From Haloplanus sp. HW8-1 (GTDB lineage Archaea; Halobacteriota; Halobacteria; Halobacteriales; Haloferacaceae): DNA of 64,000 nt. The position numbers were made by a program, and so were the translations under genes. How positions within the stretch are numbered: position 1 is the first letter of the stretch; each line of letters begins with the position of its first letter. Of this stretch, positions 52,048-60,153 are shown in pieces. The DNA is taken from the NCBI RefSeq assembly GCF_023703795.1, contig NZ_CP098518.1, positions 2,232,001-2,296,000 on the forward strand, in the 5' to 3' direction. The notes beneath the pieces were generated by a model. It saw only the letters and a list, made by a program, of their open reading frames with translations, did not search any database and was not told the origin of the DNA.

Positions 52048-52974
52048 TCATTCTTCCTTCCCGGAGGCGATTGGGGCCCGAATCAAATTCCCCCATTCGG
52101 TCCACGATCCGTCGTAGTTCCGCACCGACTCATACCCGAGCAGTTCGTGAAGGGCAAACCACGTAATCGATGATCGTTCGCCGATCCGACAGTACGCAAT
52201 AACGTCATCATCGGGCGTCACACTGTGGGATGCATACAGTTCCCGCAATCGTTGTGGCGGCTTGAATCGACCGTTTGAATCGACGTTGTCCGCCCAGAGA
52301 ACGTTGATGGCGCCCGGGATGTGGCCGGCGCGCTGTGCCGTCTCATCGATGCCAGGTGGAGCTATTAGCTCTCCGCGGTACTCTTCCGGCATCCTGACAT
52401 CGATAAGCATCGTCTCGGAGTCAAGTGCCTCGTACACGTCGCTTCGAAACGCACGATGTGACTCGTCTACTTCACGAACGGTGTACTCCGCTGTCGGGAA
52501 GGATGGAACCTCCTGAGTCGTCGGAAACCCCTGCTCCATCCAGTATTCGCGACCACCATCCATCACCCGCACATCGTCGTGGCCATACATGGTGAACTGC
52601 CAGTACAGGTGTGTCGCGAACCAGTTCGAGTTGTCGCCGTAGACGACGACAGTGGTGTCATTTGCGATGCCGTGATCGCGCATAAGTTGCCCGAATTCGT
52701 CCGGACTCGGGATATCACGCCACGTCTCGCTCTGAAGATCGGTCTCCCAGTCGAGTTCACACGCACCTGGAGCGTGCCCGTCTCGATAGAACTCCCGGTT
52801 GACATCGACCTCAACGAGTCGGAAGGCCGTATCGTCACTTTGGAATTGATCGAGTCGATCGGCGACCCACTGGGGTGAGACGAGGGCTTCTTTCGAATGT
52901 GTCGTCTCCGGTTCTCGTTCCGGGTCGTCCTTCGGAAGATCCGTGCTGTTATCTGATGTGTCGTCTGGATGCAT
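52048..52974 (-). CDS. Double-rhodanese sulfurtransferase
   Basis: 308 residues with two rhodanese domains (about 30-150 and 180-300). The second holds the active-site loop VIAYCRIGERSS (Cys about 262), fitting thiosulfate or 3-mercaptopyruvate sulfurtransferase; the first lacks a Cys loop and is structural, as usual. It transfers sulfane sulfur to an acceptor such as thiol or cyanide. It is co-oriented with and next to the Bat-type regulator gene (2-nt gap), which is upstream on the minus strand. Confidence 0.9.
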   Translation of the reverse strand: MHPDDTSDNSTDLPKDDPEREPETTHSKEALVSPQWVADRLDQFQSDDTAFRLVEVDVNREFYRDGHAPGACELDWETDLQSETWRDIPSPDEFGQLMRDHGIANDTTVVVYGDNSNWFATHLYWQFTMYGHDDVRVMDGGREYWMEQGFPTTQEVPSFPTAEYTVREVDESHRAFRSDVYEALDSETMLIDVRMPEEYRGELIAPPGIDETAQRAGHIPGAINVLWADNVDSNGRFKPPQRLRELYASHSVTPDDDVIAYCRIGERSSITWFALHELLGYESVRNYDGSWTEWGNLIRAPIASGKEE

Positions 52975-52976
52975 AC

Positions 52977-53696
52977 TTAGTATTCCTCCTCGACGTATCC
53001 CTTCGCCAGTTCGGCAGTCGCTCGGCGCAGTCGGTACGAAACCGTCGACCGAGGTATGTCAAGTTCGTCAGCGAGTTCGTCAAGTGTCACCTCGCGGGGG
53101 GTCTCAAAGTATCCCCTGTCGACGGCCAGTTCCAGAACCTGCTGTTGTTCGCTCCGGACCTGCCGTGACGAGAGGAGTTCGTTTTGCCATCCCGTCGCAT
53201 CCTCGAGGTGTCCAAACTCGAACTCGATTCCGTCAGCGAGTCGTGCGCCGAGAGTATCGTATACCATCCCGATTTTTTCGTCGTTCTGCATGAGAATTCG
53301 CCATCGTGCTTCCCTCTGTTCACGAACAACTTCGAAGACGGTGCCCCCCGTGAGGTATTGAACCGCGATGAACGGGACTGCATCACAGTACGATACGTCC
53401 GAGAGGAGTGTGTAGACGACTCGGGAGCGATTGTCTGCTTCGAGCAGGCTGTGCTGTCGGGTACTCCGACACGCGCGAGTGCTGATCGACTCGCGGTCGA
53501 GCGTCTCGTCAAGCAACAGCGAGTCAAGCCGGTCGAGTGCCTCGGGCTCACCTGTCACCCGCTCTATTCGCCAGAACTTATCGCTGTCGAGACACGAGAT
53601 GACCGCTTCGGAGAGGAGTGACTCGTTTTCGATGAAGGCATCCATATATGCGTCAATGCCCGAGGAGTAGACCAGAGAAAAGAGAAATTCGCGCAT
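52977..53696 (-). CDS. Bat-type HTH regulator
   Basis: 239 residues from the ATG at 53696. C-terminal HTH_10 domain of the bacterio-opsin activator (Bat) type (RSEQQQVLELAVDRGYFETPREVTLDELADELDIPRSTVSYRLRRATAELAK, about 170-225). The N-terminal about 160 residues may be a sensor with no clear PAS or GAF hallmark. Its own start is preceded by a near-inverted repeat TTGTGGAGGGACAA (53708-53721). Divergent from the persulfide dioxygenase-like gene and directly upstream of the rhodanese gene, it is a likely local regulator of sulfur genes. Confidence 0.8.
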   Translation of the reverse strand: MREFLFSLVYSSGIDAYMDAFIENESLLSEAVISCLDSDKFWRIERVTGEPEALDRLDSLLLDETLDRESISTRACRSTRQHSLLEADNRSRVVYTLLSDVSYCDAVPFIAVQYLTGGTVFEVVREQREARWRILMQNDEKIGMVYDTLGARLADGIEFEFGHLEDATGWQNELLSSRQVRSEQQQVLELAVDRGYFETPREVTLDELADELDIPRSTVSYRLRRATAELAKGYVEEEY

Positions 53697-53707
53697 TACT
53701 TCGCCTG

Positions 53708-53721
53708 TTGTGGAGGGACAA
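53708..53721 (-). promoter_or_regulatory. Near-inverted repeat upstream of the Bat-type gene
   Basis: TTGTGGAGGGACAA (plus strand), one mismatch from a perfect TTGTC-N4-GACAA. It overlaps the region about 12-25 nt before the ATG at 53696, where a TATA box (TTAGTTTG on the minus strand) would sit. Confidence 0.35.
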
Positions 53722-53802
53722 ACTAACCGTTTACGATCCGATTCTACTGGCGGGAAAATCCCGTGTCTCGCTGTGCTCGGTTGATGCTGTTTCATCCTAT
53801 CT

Positions 53803-53832
53803 ATATTGTGGAAATTGCGCAATATTTAATAC
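53803..53832 (+). promoter_or_regulatory. Inverted repeat and TATA box of the persulfide dioxygenase-like gene
   Basis: ATATTGTG (53803-53810) and CGCAATAT (53818-53825) form a near-perfect inverted repeat that runs into a TATA-like TATTTAATAC (53823-53832), about 27-36 nt before the ATG at 53859. Confidence 0.4.
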
Positions 53833-53858
53833 ATTAGCTGAGTAATATTGGGGCGAAG

Positions 53859-55049
53859 ATGGACCCAGACGACTTCCCGACGCCCGACGAACCGATCGAC
53901 GAGCTGTCGGCTGCGGACCTCAAGAGCCGAATCGACGCGGGTGAGGACGTGACCATTCTGGACACGCGTGTCGAGGGTGACTTCGAGGAGTGGAGAATCG
54001 ACGGCGACTCGGTCGACATCGAGAATATCCCGTACTACGAGTTCTTGGACGAACTCGACGACGATCTGCTGGACCGCGTGCCCGAGGGCAATCCGCTGGT
54101 CGTCCTCTGTGCGAAGGGTGGGGCCAGCGAGTACGTCGCCGGCCTGTTGCAGGAGGCGGGACGAGACGTGGTCCACCTGCAGGACGGCATGAACGGGTGG
54201 GCGCGGCTGTACGAGCGACTGGAAATCGAGGAGTACGACGGCCCCGGCACGGTGTATCAGTACCAGCGGCCATCGTCCGGTTGTCTCGCGTACCTCGTCG
54301 TCTCGGACGGCGAGGCGGCGGTGATCGACCCGCTCCGGGCCTTCACCGATCGCTACCTCGATGACGCAACCGAGCTGGATGCGACACTGAAGTACGCCAT
54401 CGACACGCACATCCACGCGGACCACGTCAGCGGCGTCCGTGAACTGGACGACGAGGGCGTTCGCGGCGTCATCCCGGCGGCTGCCGTCGACCGTGGCGTG
54501 ACGTACGCCGACATCATCGAGACGGTCGAAGACGGCGACGTGCTCTCTGTGGGCGAGGTTGACATCGAGGTAGTCTACACGCCCGGGCACACGACCGGCA
54601 TGACCTCGTACCTCGTCGGCGACAGCCTGCTCGCGACCGGCGACGGGCTCTTCATCGAGAGCGTCGCCCGACCGGACCTCGAGGAGGGTGACGAGGGAGC
54701 GCCCGACGCGGCTCGGATGCTCTACGAGTCGCTCCAGGAACGGGTGCTCACTCTCCCTGACGAGACGCTCGTCGCCGGCGCACACTTCAGCGACGCTGCC
54801 GAACCCGCTGCCGACGGGACGTACACCGCACCGCTCGGTGATCTGAAAGAGCGGATGGACGCGCTGTCGATGGACGAGGAGGCGTTCGTCGAACTCATCC
54901 TCTCGGACATGCCGCCTCGCCCCGGCAACTACGAGGACATCATCGCCACGAACCTCGGCCAGCAGACGGCCGACGACGACGAGGCGTTCGAACTCGAACT
55001 CGGCCCGAACAACTGCGCGGCCAGTCAGGAGTCGCTCGCCGGCGACTGA
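53859..55049 (+). CDS. Rhodanese / metallo-beta-lactamase protein, persulfide dioxygenase-like
   Basis: 396 residues. A rhodanese domain (about 12-120) comes first, with active Cys in VVLCAKGGASEYVAG. A metallo-beta-lactamase domain follows, with the metal motif THIHADHVSG (H-x-H-x-D-H), GHTTGMTSYL and LLATGDGLFI. Persulfide dioxygenases (ETHE1-like) oxidise glutathione-type persulfide to sulfite; fused rhodanese forms exist. Haloarchaea lack glutathione, so the thiol carrier is uncertain. Leaderless-type promoter with an inverted repeat at 53803-53832. Confidence 0.88.
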   Translation: MDPDDFPTPDEPIDELSAADLKSRIDAGEDVTILDTRVEGDFEEWRIDGDSVDIENIPYYEFLDELDDDLLDRVPEGNPLVVLCAKGGASEYVAGLLQEAGRDVVHLQDGMNGWARLYERLEIEEYDGPGTVYQYQRPSSGCLAYLVVSDGEAAVIDPLRAFTDRYLDDATELDATLKYAIDTHIHADHVSGVRELDDEGVRGVIPAAAVDRGVTYADIIETVEDGDVLSVGEVDIEVVYTPGHTTGMTSYLVGDSLLATGDGLFIESVARPDLEEGDEGAPDAARMLYESLQERVLTLPDETLVAGAHFSDAAEPAADGTYTAPLGDLKERMDALSMDEEAFVELILSDMPPRPGNYEDIIATNLGQQTADDDEAFELELGPNNCAASQESLAGD

Positions 55050-55149
55050 TCGCGTCGCCGACTGAACGGACTCAACGCATTTTTCCACGACGACAGTCGG
55101 CCAATCGAACACACATCGATGCCAGTTGTCCTGTGGCAACTGAACCTGT

Positions 55150-55422
55150 ATGTCGATACGGCGGCTACGGATACTCGTGATGAATGGCACCGAACTACTT
55201 GCCCGACTTCGGTCGATCCACGTGGATCGTCGTCTCGGACTCGCCGCCGTGGTGGCTGCTTCGCTGGCTACCGCAGCCGTCACATACGGCCTGGTCCACA
55301 ACGATATCGTGACTGCCATCTCGGCGCTTCCGTTCGTCCCGGCCGCGCTGTTGCTCGTCGCGATCGGCCTCTCGTTCGAGCATCCGGACGAGCACGGACC
55401 TGGACCGGGTGGTTCCGTGTAA
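55150..55422 (+). CDS. Small two-helix membrane protein
   Basis: 90 residues from the ATG at 55150; a shorter start at 55180 (MNGTELLARL) gives 80 and looks equally good. Two hydrophobic segments (about 30-50 and 55-78) with short polar ends. It follows the persulfide dioxygenase-like gene by 100 nt and may be read through from it. No motif is visible; a membrane partner for sulfur enzymes is possible only by context. Confidence 0.6.
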   Translation: MSIRRLRILVMNGTELLARLRSIHVDRRLGLAAVVAASLATAAVTYGLVHNDIVTAISALPFVPAALLLVAIGLSFEHPDEHGPGPGGSV

Positions 55423-55458
55423 AATCGGTCACAGTGGCACGACGACTGCGAATCGTCG

Positions 55459-56382
55459 TCACTCTTCGTCGTCGGGAGCACGGGTCGCACCGATTCGTTC
55501 TGCAGCCTCCACGAGCATTCCGAGCGAGCGCTGCACGTCGTCGTTTCTAAACGCGCCGATCAGCCCCCGAAGACCGACCCGGCGGTCGATGTCTCCGTCC
55601 GCGATCGCTCCTGCGCCCGCGTCGACGACATCGAGTACTGCGGGATCACTCGCCCGTTCCGCGACATCGACGGCGCGGCCGAGTTGTTCGCCCAGTTCGT
55701 AGTACTCGCGTGGGGATCGGCCGGTCGCGTCGCCAAATCCCTCGAGGAGGTAGCCGAGGCCAACGACCGTCTCCATGTTCTCGCCGAGCGTTTCGATGGC
55801 TTGGAGGGTCGGTTCGCGCTCGAACGCCGCTTCGAGACGCTCGAGATCGGCCTCGAGGCGCGCGAGTTCGTCGTCATCGGCCGGGACGAAGTCCGAAAGG
55901 ACGCTCCCGGTCACGTCGAGGAGGGTCAGCAGGTCAAGAAACGTCTCCGTGTTCTGACCGAGGCGACGAAGCAGCGTCAGCGTTTCCTCGCGTTCGAACG
56001 CGAGGCGCAACTGTTCGATCTCGCTCCGGTTCTCCACGGCGACCGTCCGCAACTCGGGAACGAGGTCCGCTGCGAGATCACGTGTCACGTCGAGCAGGTC
56101 GAGTAAGTCGGCGAGTGTCTCGGCATTGTCGCCGACCCGCTGGAGCAAAACGAGCGTCTCCTCGCGTTCGAGCGAGGTCCGGAGGTCGGCAAGTGGCTCG
56201 CGGTTCTCCGTGACCGCCGTCCGTGCCTCGGGGACGAGGTCGGTGCTCAGACCTCGCACCGCAGCGAGCAAATCCAGCAGCGCGACGAGATCGTCCGCGT
56301 TCGCGGCGACTCGCGCACGGATGCGATCGAGTTCTGCGTCTGCGTCCGCCGCCTCATCCGTCAGAGAGGAATGTTCACTCAT
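55459..56382 (-). CDS. DUF1641 protein with internal repeats
   Basis: 307 residues from the ATG at 56382 (a GTG at 56391 is in frame). The sequence is three or four tandem repeats of about 55-60 residues centred on the pattern LLDLLDVTRDLAADLVPELR followed by FEREETLTLLRRLGQNTETF (near 30, 88, 145 and 190). All-helical, acidic, no Cys. DUF1641 proteins sit next to quinone-reducing flavoproteins in many prokaryotes, as here, where the SQR gene is 10 nt upstream. It is probably an accessory or assembly protein. Confidence 0.85.
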   Translation of the reverse strand: MSEHSSLTDEAADADAELDRIRARVAANADDLVALLDLLAAVRGLSTDLVPEARTAVTENREPLADLRTSLEREETLVLLQRVGDNAETLADLLDLLDVTRDLAADLVPELRTVAVENRSEIEQLRLAFEREETLTLLRRLGQNTETFLDLLTLLDVTGSVLSDFVPADDDELARLEADLERLEAAFEREPTLQAIETLGENMETVVGLGYLLEGFGDATGRSPREYYELGEQLGRAVDVAERASDPAVLDVVDAGAGAIADGDIDRRVGLRGLIGAFRNDDVQRSLGMLVEAAERIGATRAPDDEE

Positions 56383-56392
56383 TGTAGCCACC

Positions 56393-57571
56393 TCATGGCA
56401 CTGGGTCGTAGCCGCGCATCCAGACGTTCCAGTACAGTGACGGGATGACGTTGATGTCGAGAATCCAGTTCAGTCGGCTGACGACGGGTGCCGAGATGGG
56501 TGACTCGTAGTCGAACTCGGCGATCATCGCTTTCCCTTTCTCGACGAGGATCGGACAGGCGGTGTACCCGTCGTAGTCCGCGATGAGGTCGCGGCCAGCG
56601 ATCGATCGCTCGATGTTGTCGGCGACGACGTGGGTCTGTTTTCGGGCCGCCGAGGCGGTTCGCGACGTTGGAACGTCCGCGCAGTCGCCGACGGCGAACA
56701 CGTCGTCGAACGTCCGGTGCTGTAGCGTGTGATCGTCGACGTCGACGTATTCCCCGCCGTTCGTGAGCGGCGACCGCTCAACGAGGAATTCGTGGCCGTG
56801 CTGTGGCGGCACGGGGGCGTAGAGGTCGTATTCGAGTTCGTCGCCCTCTTCGGAGTGGACGACACCCGCCTCATAATCGACCGAGTCGACAGTGAAGTTG
56901 GGGACGAACGTGATGTCGCGCTCGGCCCAGATCTCCTCGATCCGTTCTTGATACGGTGCCTTCGGGCCGGTCCCGAACACGTGCGGGCCGGGCTTGGTCA
57001 TCACCACTTCGGCGTCTTCGCGGACGCCCCGCTCGCGGAGGTACTCCTCCATCAGCATGGCGAGTTTCAGCGGCGCGCCGCCACATTTGATCGGCGTGTC
57101 CGGGACGGTCACGAGGAAGGTTCCGCCCTCGAAGTCGTCAACGGCGTCCCCGAGTGCCTCAGCTGCGGCGGCGTGATAGAAAGGGAACACGGAGTCGGTT
57201 CGTTCCCAGCCTTCGACCATTCCATCGACGTGGTCGGGTCTGAGGCTGTTGCCGACGCTGACGACGAGGTAGTCGTACTCGTACGTTCCACCCTCCCCGG
57301 TGACCGTTCGGTCGTCGGGATCGATGGCTTCCACGGTGTCCTCCACGAACCGCACCTCGTCGTGGAGCAAGCTCCGCTCCGCTCGCTTGTTGTCGGCCAG
57401 ATCCATGTAGCCGAACGGGATGAGGTAGTACGACGGCTGGTATCGGTGGGTCGCGTCTCGATCGACGACGGTGATGTTCGCGTCGAGTCGCCGTCGGAGC
57501 ATGTTCGCCGTCATCGTCCCACCAGCCCCGCCGCCCAGTATCAGCACGTTCGGTCGGGTTGTCGTTGTCAT
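56393..57571 (-). CDS. Sulfide:quinone oxidoreductase (SQOR type)
   Basis: 392 residues from the ATG at 57571. FAD-binding at both ends: LILGGGAGGTMTANML (Rossmann) and VFAVGDCADVPTSRTASAA. Redox cysteines in IKCGGAPLKLAML and DGYTACPILVEKGK match the two-cysteine arrangement of human-type SQOR, and MRGYDPVP closes the protein as there. It oxidises sulfide to sulfane sulfur and reduces quinone at the membrane. Fourth gene of the TusA operon, between two DUF1641 genes. Confidence 0.9.
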   Translation of the reverse strand: MTTTTRPNVLILGGGAGGTMTANMLRRRLDANITVVDRDATHRYQPSYYLIPFGYMDLADNKRAERSLLHDEVRFVEDTVEAIDPDDRTVTGEGGTYEYDYLVVSVGNSLRPDHVDGMVEGWERTDSVFPFYHAAAAEALGDAVDDFEGGTFLVTVPDTPIKCGGAPLKLAMLMEEYLRERGVREDAEVVMTKPGPHVFGTGPKAPYQERIEEIWAERDITFVPNFTVDSVDYEAGVVHSEEGDELEYDLYAPVPPQHGHEFLVERSPLTNGGEYVDVDDHTLQHRTFDDVFAVGDCADVPTSRTASAARKQTHVVADNIERSIAGRDLIADYDGYTACPILVEKGKAMIAEFDYESPISAPVVSRLNWILDINVIPSLYWNVWMRGYDPVP

Positions 57572-57653
57572 AGTGATCGAATAGGGGGTCGTGATCGGTC
57601 GTCGGTCGTCGGTCGTCGCAGGCGATTCACCATCGTGCCACGGAGTACTCGGC

Positions 57654-58280
57654 TCACGAGTCGGCGGCCCCGTCGGTGCCGATTCCGCGCGCGACAGCGA
57701 CGAGGAAGCCGACGCCAGCTTGCACCTCGGGGTCGCGAAGCGCGCGGACGAGGCCAAGCGGTCCAAGTGGCTCGCTTCCCTCGTTGGTGGCGTCGCCGAC
57801 GCCGTCGAGGAGACGCTCGATCCCGCGTTTCACGTCGTCGTCTGCCGCCGTCGTTGCGACTTCGCTCAGCGCAGTGCCGCGGGCAACCGTCGACTCGATC
57901 ATTTCATCATCTGCCGCGTCCGTCAGGAGCGCGAGCGTGTCGGCCACCTCGAAGAGACGGTCGAGCGTCCCGGTCCGCTGGAGGGTTGCGACCCGGTCGA
58001 GGGCGTCCGCGAGGTCGGCACCGTTCGCGCCGACGGCGCGTCCCAGTTCGACGGTGCCGTCGTCGGCAAGTTCGGCGGCCGCCAGACCGAGCGTCGTCGC
58101 GTCCCCTGTCAAATCCTCGACCATCCGGTCGTCGAGGGCGTCCTCGACGAGCGCCAGCGCGTCGAGCATGGACGAGAGCTGTCCCGATCGTTCGAGCACC
58201 GCCGCGACCGCCTCGGGGTTCTCGGCGATGGCGTCGATCACCTCCGGGGGAACGTCCCCCACTTCGTCGGTCGCGCTCAT
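57654..58280 (-). CDS. DUF1641 protein, second copy
   Basis: 208 residues. All-helical and acidic, with one main DUF1641 repeat pair (MLDALALVEDALDDRMVEDLT and FEVADTLALLTDAADDEMIEST), shorter than the 307-residue neighbour, and a conserved end GLVRALRDPEVQAGVGFLVAVARGIG. It lies 1 nt downstream of the SQR-like flavoprotein gene and 82 nt before the SQOR-type gene. Each flavoprotein thus has its own DUF1641 partner. Confidence 0.85.
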   Translation of the reverse strand: MSATDEVGDVPPEVIDAIAENPEAVAAVLERSGQLSSMLDALALVEDALDDRMVEDLTGDATTLGLAAAELADDGTVELGRAVGANGADLADALDRVATLQRTGTLDRLFEVADTLALLTDAADDEMIESTVARGTALSEVATTAADDDVKRGIERLLDGVGDATNEGSEPLGPLGLVRALRDPEVQAGVGFLVAVARGIGTDGAADS

Positions 58281-58281
58281 C

Positions 58282-59427
58282 TCACAACACCCCGCGGGCA
58301 GTGAGCCAGTACGAGCGGTTGTAGCCGAGCTTCGACCAGTGGATGAGCTTCGAGGGGGGTTTCGGCGTGGGCGACTCCTCGTAGTCGAAGGCGATATACG
58401 TCGCCTCGTCCGTCCCGCTCTCGATGAAACAGACGGTCTTGCCGTCGTACTCGGCGGTCGGACGTTCGCCGCGGGCGATGCTCGCGAGCCGGTCCGCAAG
58501 CGCCCCGGCCGCGTAGTGGGCGGCGCTCCCGGCCTTGCTCGTCGGGAGATCCGCCACGTCGCCGAGCGCGTAGACGTCGTCGGCGCCGCGCGCTTCGAGC
58601 GTGTTCGGGTCGACGTCGACCCACCCGTCGTCGCCGAGGCCCGCCTCCCGCACCAGATCGCTCCCGTCGTGAGGCGGAATAGCGACGAGCAGGTCGTAGT
58701 CCAGTTCCCGTCCTTCGACTGTGTGGATCGTCTTCGTATCGGGGTCGACCCGCTCGGCGTTGAAGAACGTCTCCACCTCGACATCACGGCCGTCCATGAG
58801 TGGTCCCGCCCACTCGGCGACCGACTCGATGCCGTGGGCGCGACCGATCGGATAGGTGTACGTGATATCCACGTCCTCGCGCAGGCCACGATCACGGAAC
58901 CAAGCGTCGGCCATCAGCGCGAACTCGAGCGGCGCGACCGGACACATATGTGGGACGCCGACGACGGAGACGACGAGATGCCCCTCGGTGAACTCGGCGA
59001 GTTCGTCGCGGAGCGCTGCGGCGCCCTCCGGTCCGTAGAAGTGGTGTCCACCCTCCGCCAGTCCGGGGGTCTCCTCGGGCGTCACCTGTGCGCCCATCGC
59101 GAGCACGAGGTGGTCGTACGACTCGTCGACACCTGCCCCCGCGAGCGAGACGGTCTTGTCGTCGGTGTCGACTCCGTCAACTCGGTCGATAGTCAGATCG
59201 ATCCGGTCGTCGACGAGATCGACGAGCGGTCGGGTCGCGTCGGCGAGCGTCTTCTCCCCGAAGGGGACGTACAGCCATGTCGGCTTGTAGACGTGATCCT
59301 CGCCGTCGTTGACGAGTTGTACTTCGATGTCCCCCGCGTCGATCTCCGTCGCGAGTTCCTCAGCCAAGTTGTTTGCGAGGACGATACCACCCGTGCCCGC
59401 CCCGACGATCACGATGCGTTCGGTCAT
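58282..59427 (-). CDS. SQR-like FAD-dependent oxidoreductase
   Basis: 381 residues. FAD Rossmann start IVIVGAGTGGIVLANNL and second VYALGDVADLPTSKAGSAAH. Cysteines in GVPHMCPVAPLEF (about 164) and DGKTVCFIESG (about 342) suggest a type III or another SQR-like class. It may reduce quinone with sulfide, polysulfide or a protein-bound sulfur donor. Its ATG overlaps the TusA gene's stop (4 bp), and a DUF1641 gene follows at 1 nt. Confidence 0.88.
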   Translation of the reverse strand: MTERIVIVGAGTGGIVLANNLAEELATEIDAGDIEVQLVNDGEDHVYKPTWLYVPFGEKTLADATRPLVDLVDDRIDLTIDRVDGVDTDDKTVSLAGAGVDESYDHLVLAMGAQVTPEETPGLAEGGHHFYGPEGAAALRDELAEFTEGHLVVSVVGVPHMCPVAPLEFALMADAWFRDRGLREDVDITYTYPIGRAHGIESVAEWAGPLMDGRDVEVETFFNAERVDPDTKTIHTVEGRELDYDLLVAIPPHDGSDLVREAGLGDDGWVDVDPNTLEARGADDVYALGDVADLPTSKAGSAAHYAAGALADRLASIARGERPTAEYDGKTVCFIESGTDEATYIAFDYEESPTPKPPSKLIHWSKLGYNRSYWLTARGVL

Positions 59428-59666
59428 CGTTTTCGGACGTAGTACGACTGGTGGTCACCGTGATCGACGATGTCGACCAGTTCGTGCCCCGACTGTTCGG
59501 TCCACTCGGTGAGGTCCTTCTCGGTCCCCTCGTTCGAACTGAGGAGTTCGACGACCGTCCCCGACTCGACCGATTTCATCTTGCCGATGAGGTCCATCAG
59601 TGGACCGGGGCAGGACGAGCCGACCGCATCGACCGTGACATCCGCTCGCTCGTCAGTTTCGGACAT
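59424..59666 (-). CDS. TusA-family sulfur carrier protein
   Basis: 80 residues. The sulfur-carrying Cys is in VGSSCPGPLMDLIGKMK, close to the canonical C-P-x-P. The small alpha/beta fold carries sulfane sulfur as a cysteine persulfide. It is the first gene of a five-gene operon with two SQR-like flavoproteins and two DUF1641 proteins, so it probably accepts or delivers sulfur for them. A TATA box and an inverted repeat lie just upstream (59691-59718). Confidence 0.9.
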   Translation of the reverse strand: MSETDERADVTVDAVGSSCPGPLMDLIGKMKSVESGTVVELLSSNEGTEKDLTEWTEQSGHELVDIVDHGDHQSYYVRKR

Positions 59667-59690
59667 GGTTCGGTGTAGGTAGCCGAGCAG

Positions 59691-59718
59691 TATTATGTGT
59701 GCGTTTGTCGCAAGACAA
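59691..59718 (-). promoter_or_regulatory. Promoter and operator of the TusA operon
   Basis: A TATA-like ACATAATA (minus strand, 59691-59698) is 25-32 nt before the ATG at 59666. Six nt upstream, TTGTC-GCAA-GACAA (59705-59718) is a perfect 5-bp inverted repeat matching the one before the oxidase gene. Confidence 0.5.
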
Positions 59719-60003
59719 CTTTTCGGCCGGTTTTATATATTCTCGGGGGCGCGTGCGGTCACAGGCGAATCGATTTTCTCCTTTAATACCGGTTTCTGAG
59801 CCGTGAATGGGCATAAAACCGGGAGATATCTTTCGAACTGGTCGAGAGCAATATAACTTATTAGTAGCTTACTTATCGCCACTCGTTCGTTAGGAAAATA
59901 TAGTATTGTCCATTACTCCCAAAACTATTATCTACGCCAGCGCTCTACTGGCGAGTGTGCAGGAACCTACGATGAACGCCACATCGAATCGAGGTGATCG
60001 GTG
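59719..60003. other. Intergenic regulatory stretch before the TauE unit
   Basis: No gene is supported. It holds a CCGGTTT/AAACCGG inverted repeat with 20-nt spacing (59789-59822), AT-rich boxes including AAAATATAG (59896-59904), and a 10-codon mini-frame (59972-60004) that ends overlapping the next start. GAGGTGAT just before 60004 is a possible ribosome-binding site. Confidence 0.35.
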
Positions 60004-60153
60004 ATGTTCGGAATCGAGACGCTCTCGGGGAACGCACAGGCCGCCGTACTCGTCGGTCTCGTGTTAGTCGAGGCCGCGATCCTCTATCTGGGATACGGGG
60101 CACTCGAACGACTCACAGGACTGTACGTGGTCGGAATGCTCCGGGGGAAATGA
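60004..60153 (+). CDS. Small membrane protein upstream of TauE (DUF7512-like)
   Basis: 49 residues from the ATG at 60004. One hydrophobic segment (AVLVGLVLVEAAILYLGYGAL) dominates. I recall a haloarchaeal family (DUF7512) of such short proteins near TauE/SafE genes. A GAGGTGAT sequence about 6-13 nt upstream acts as a likely ribosome-binding site. Its stop overlaps the start of the TauE gene (TGATG), so the two are probably translated together and may form a complex. Confidence 0.7.
   Translation: MFGIETLSGNAQAAVLVGLVLVEAAILYLGYGALERLTGLYVVGMLRGK

Noticed and set aside
53826..55490. 554-residue minus-strand frame over the persulfide dioxygenase-like gene
   Set aside because: It is antisense to a gene with clear motifs and good codon pattern; long antisense frames are common in GC-rich genomes.
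56729..58324. 531-residue plus-strand frame
   Set aside because: Antisense to the SQR and DUF1641 genes, low-complexity Arg-rich translation, no motif.
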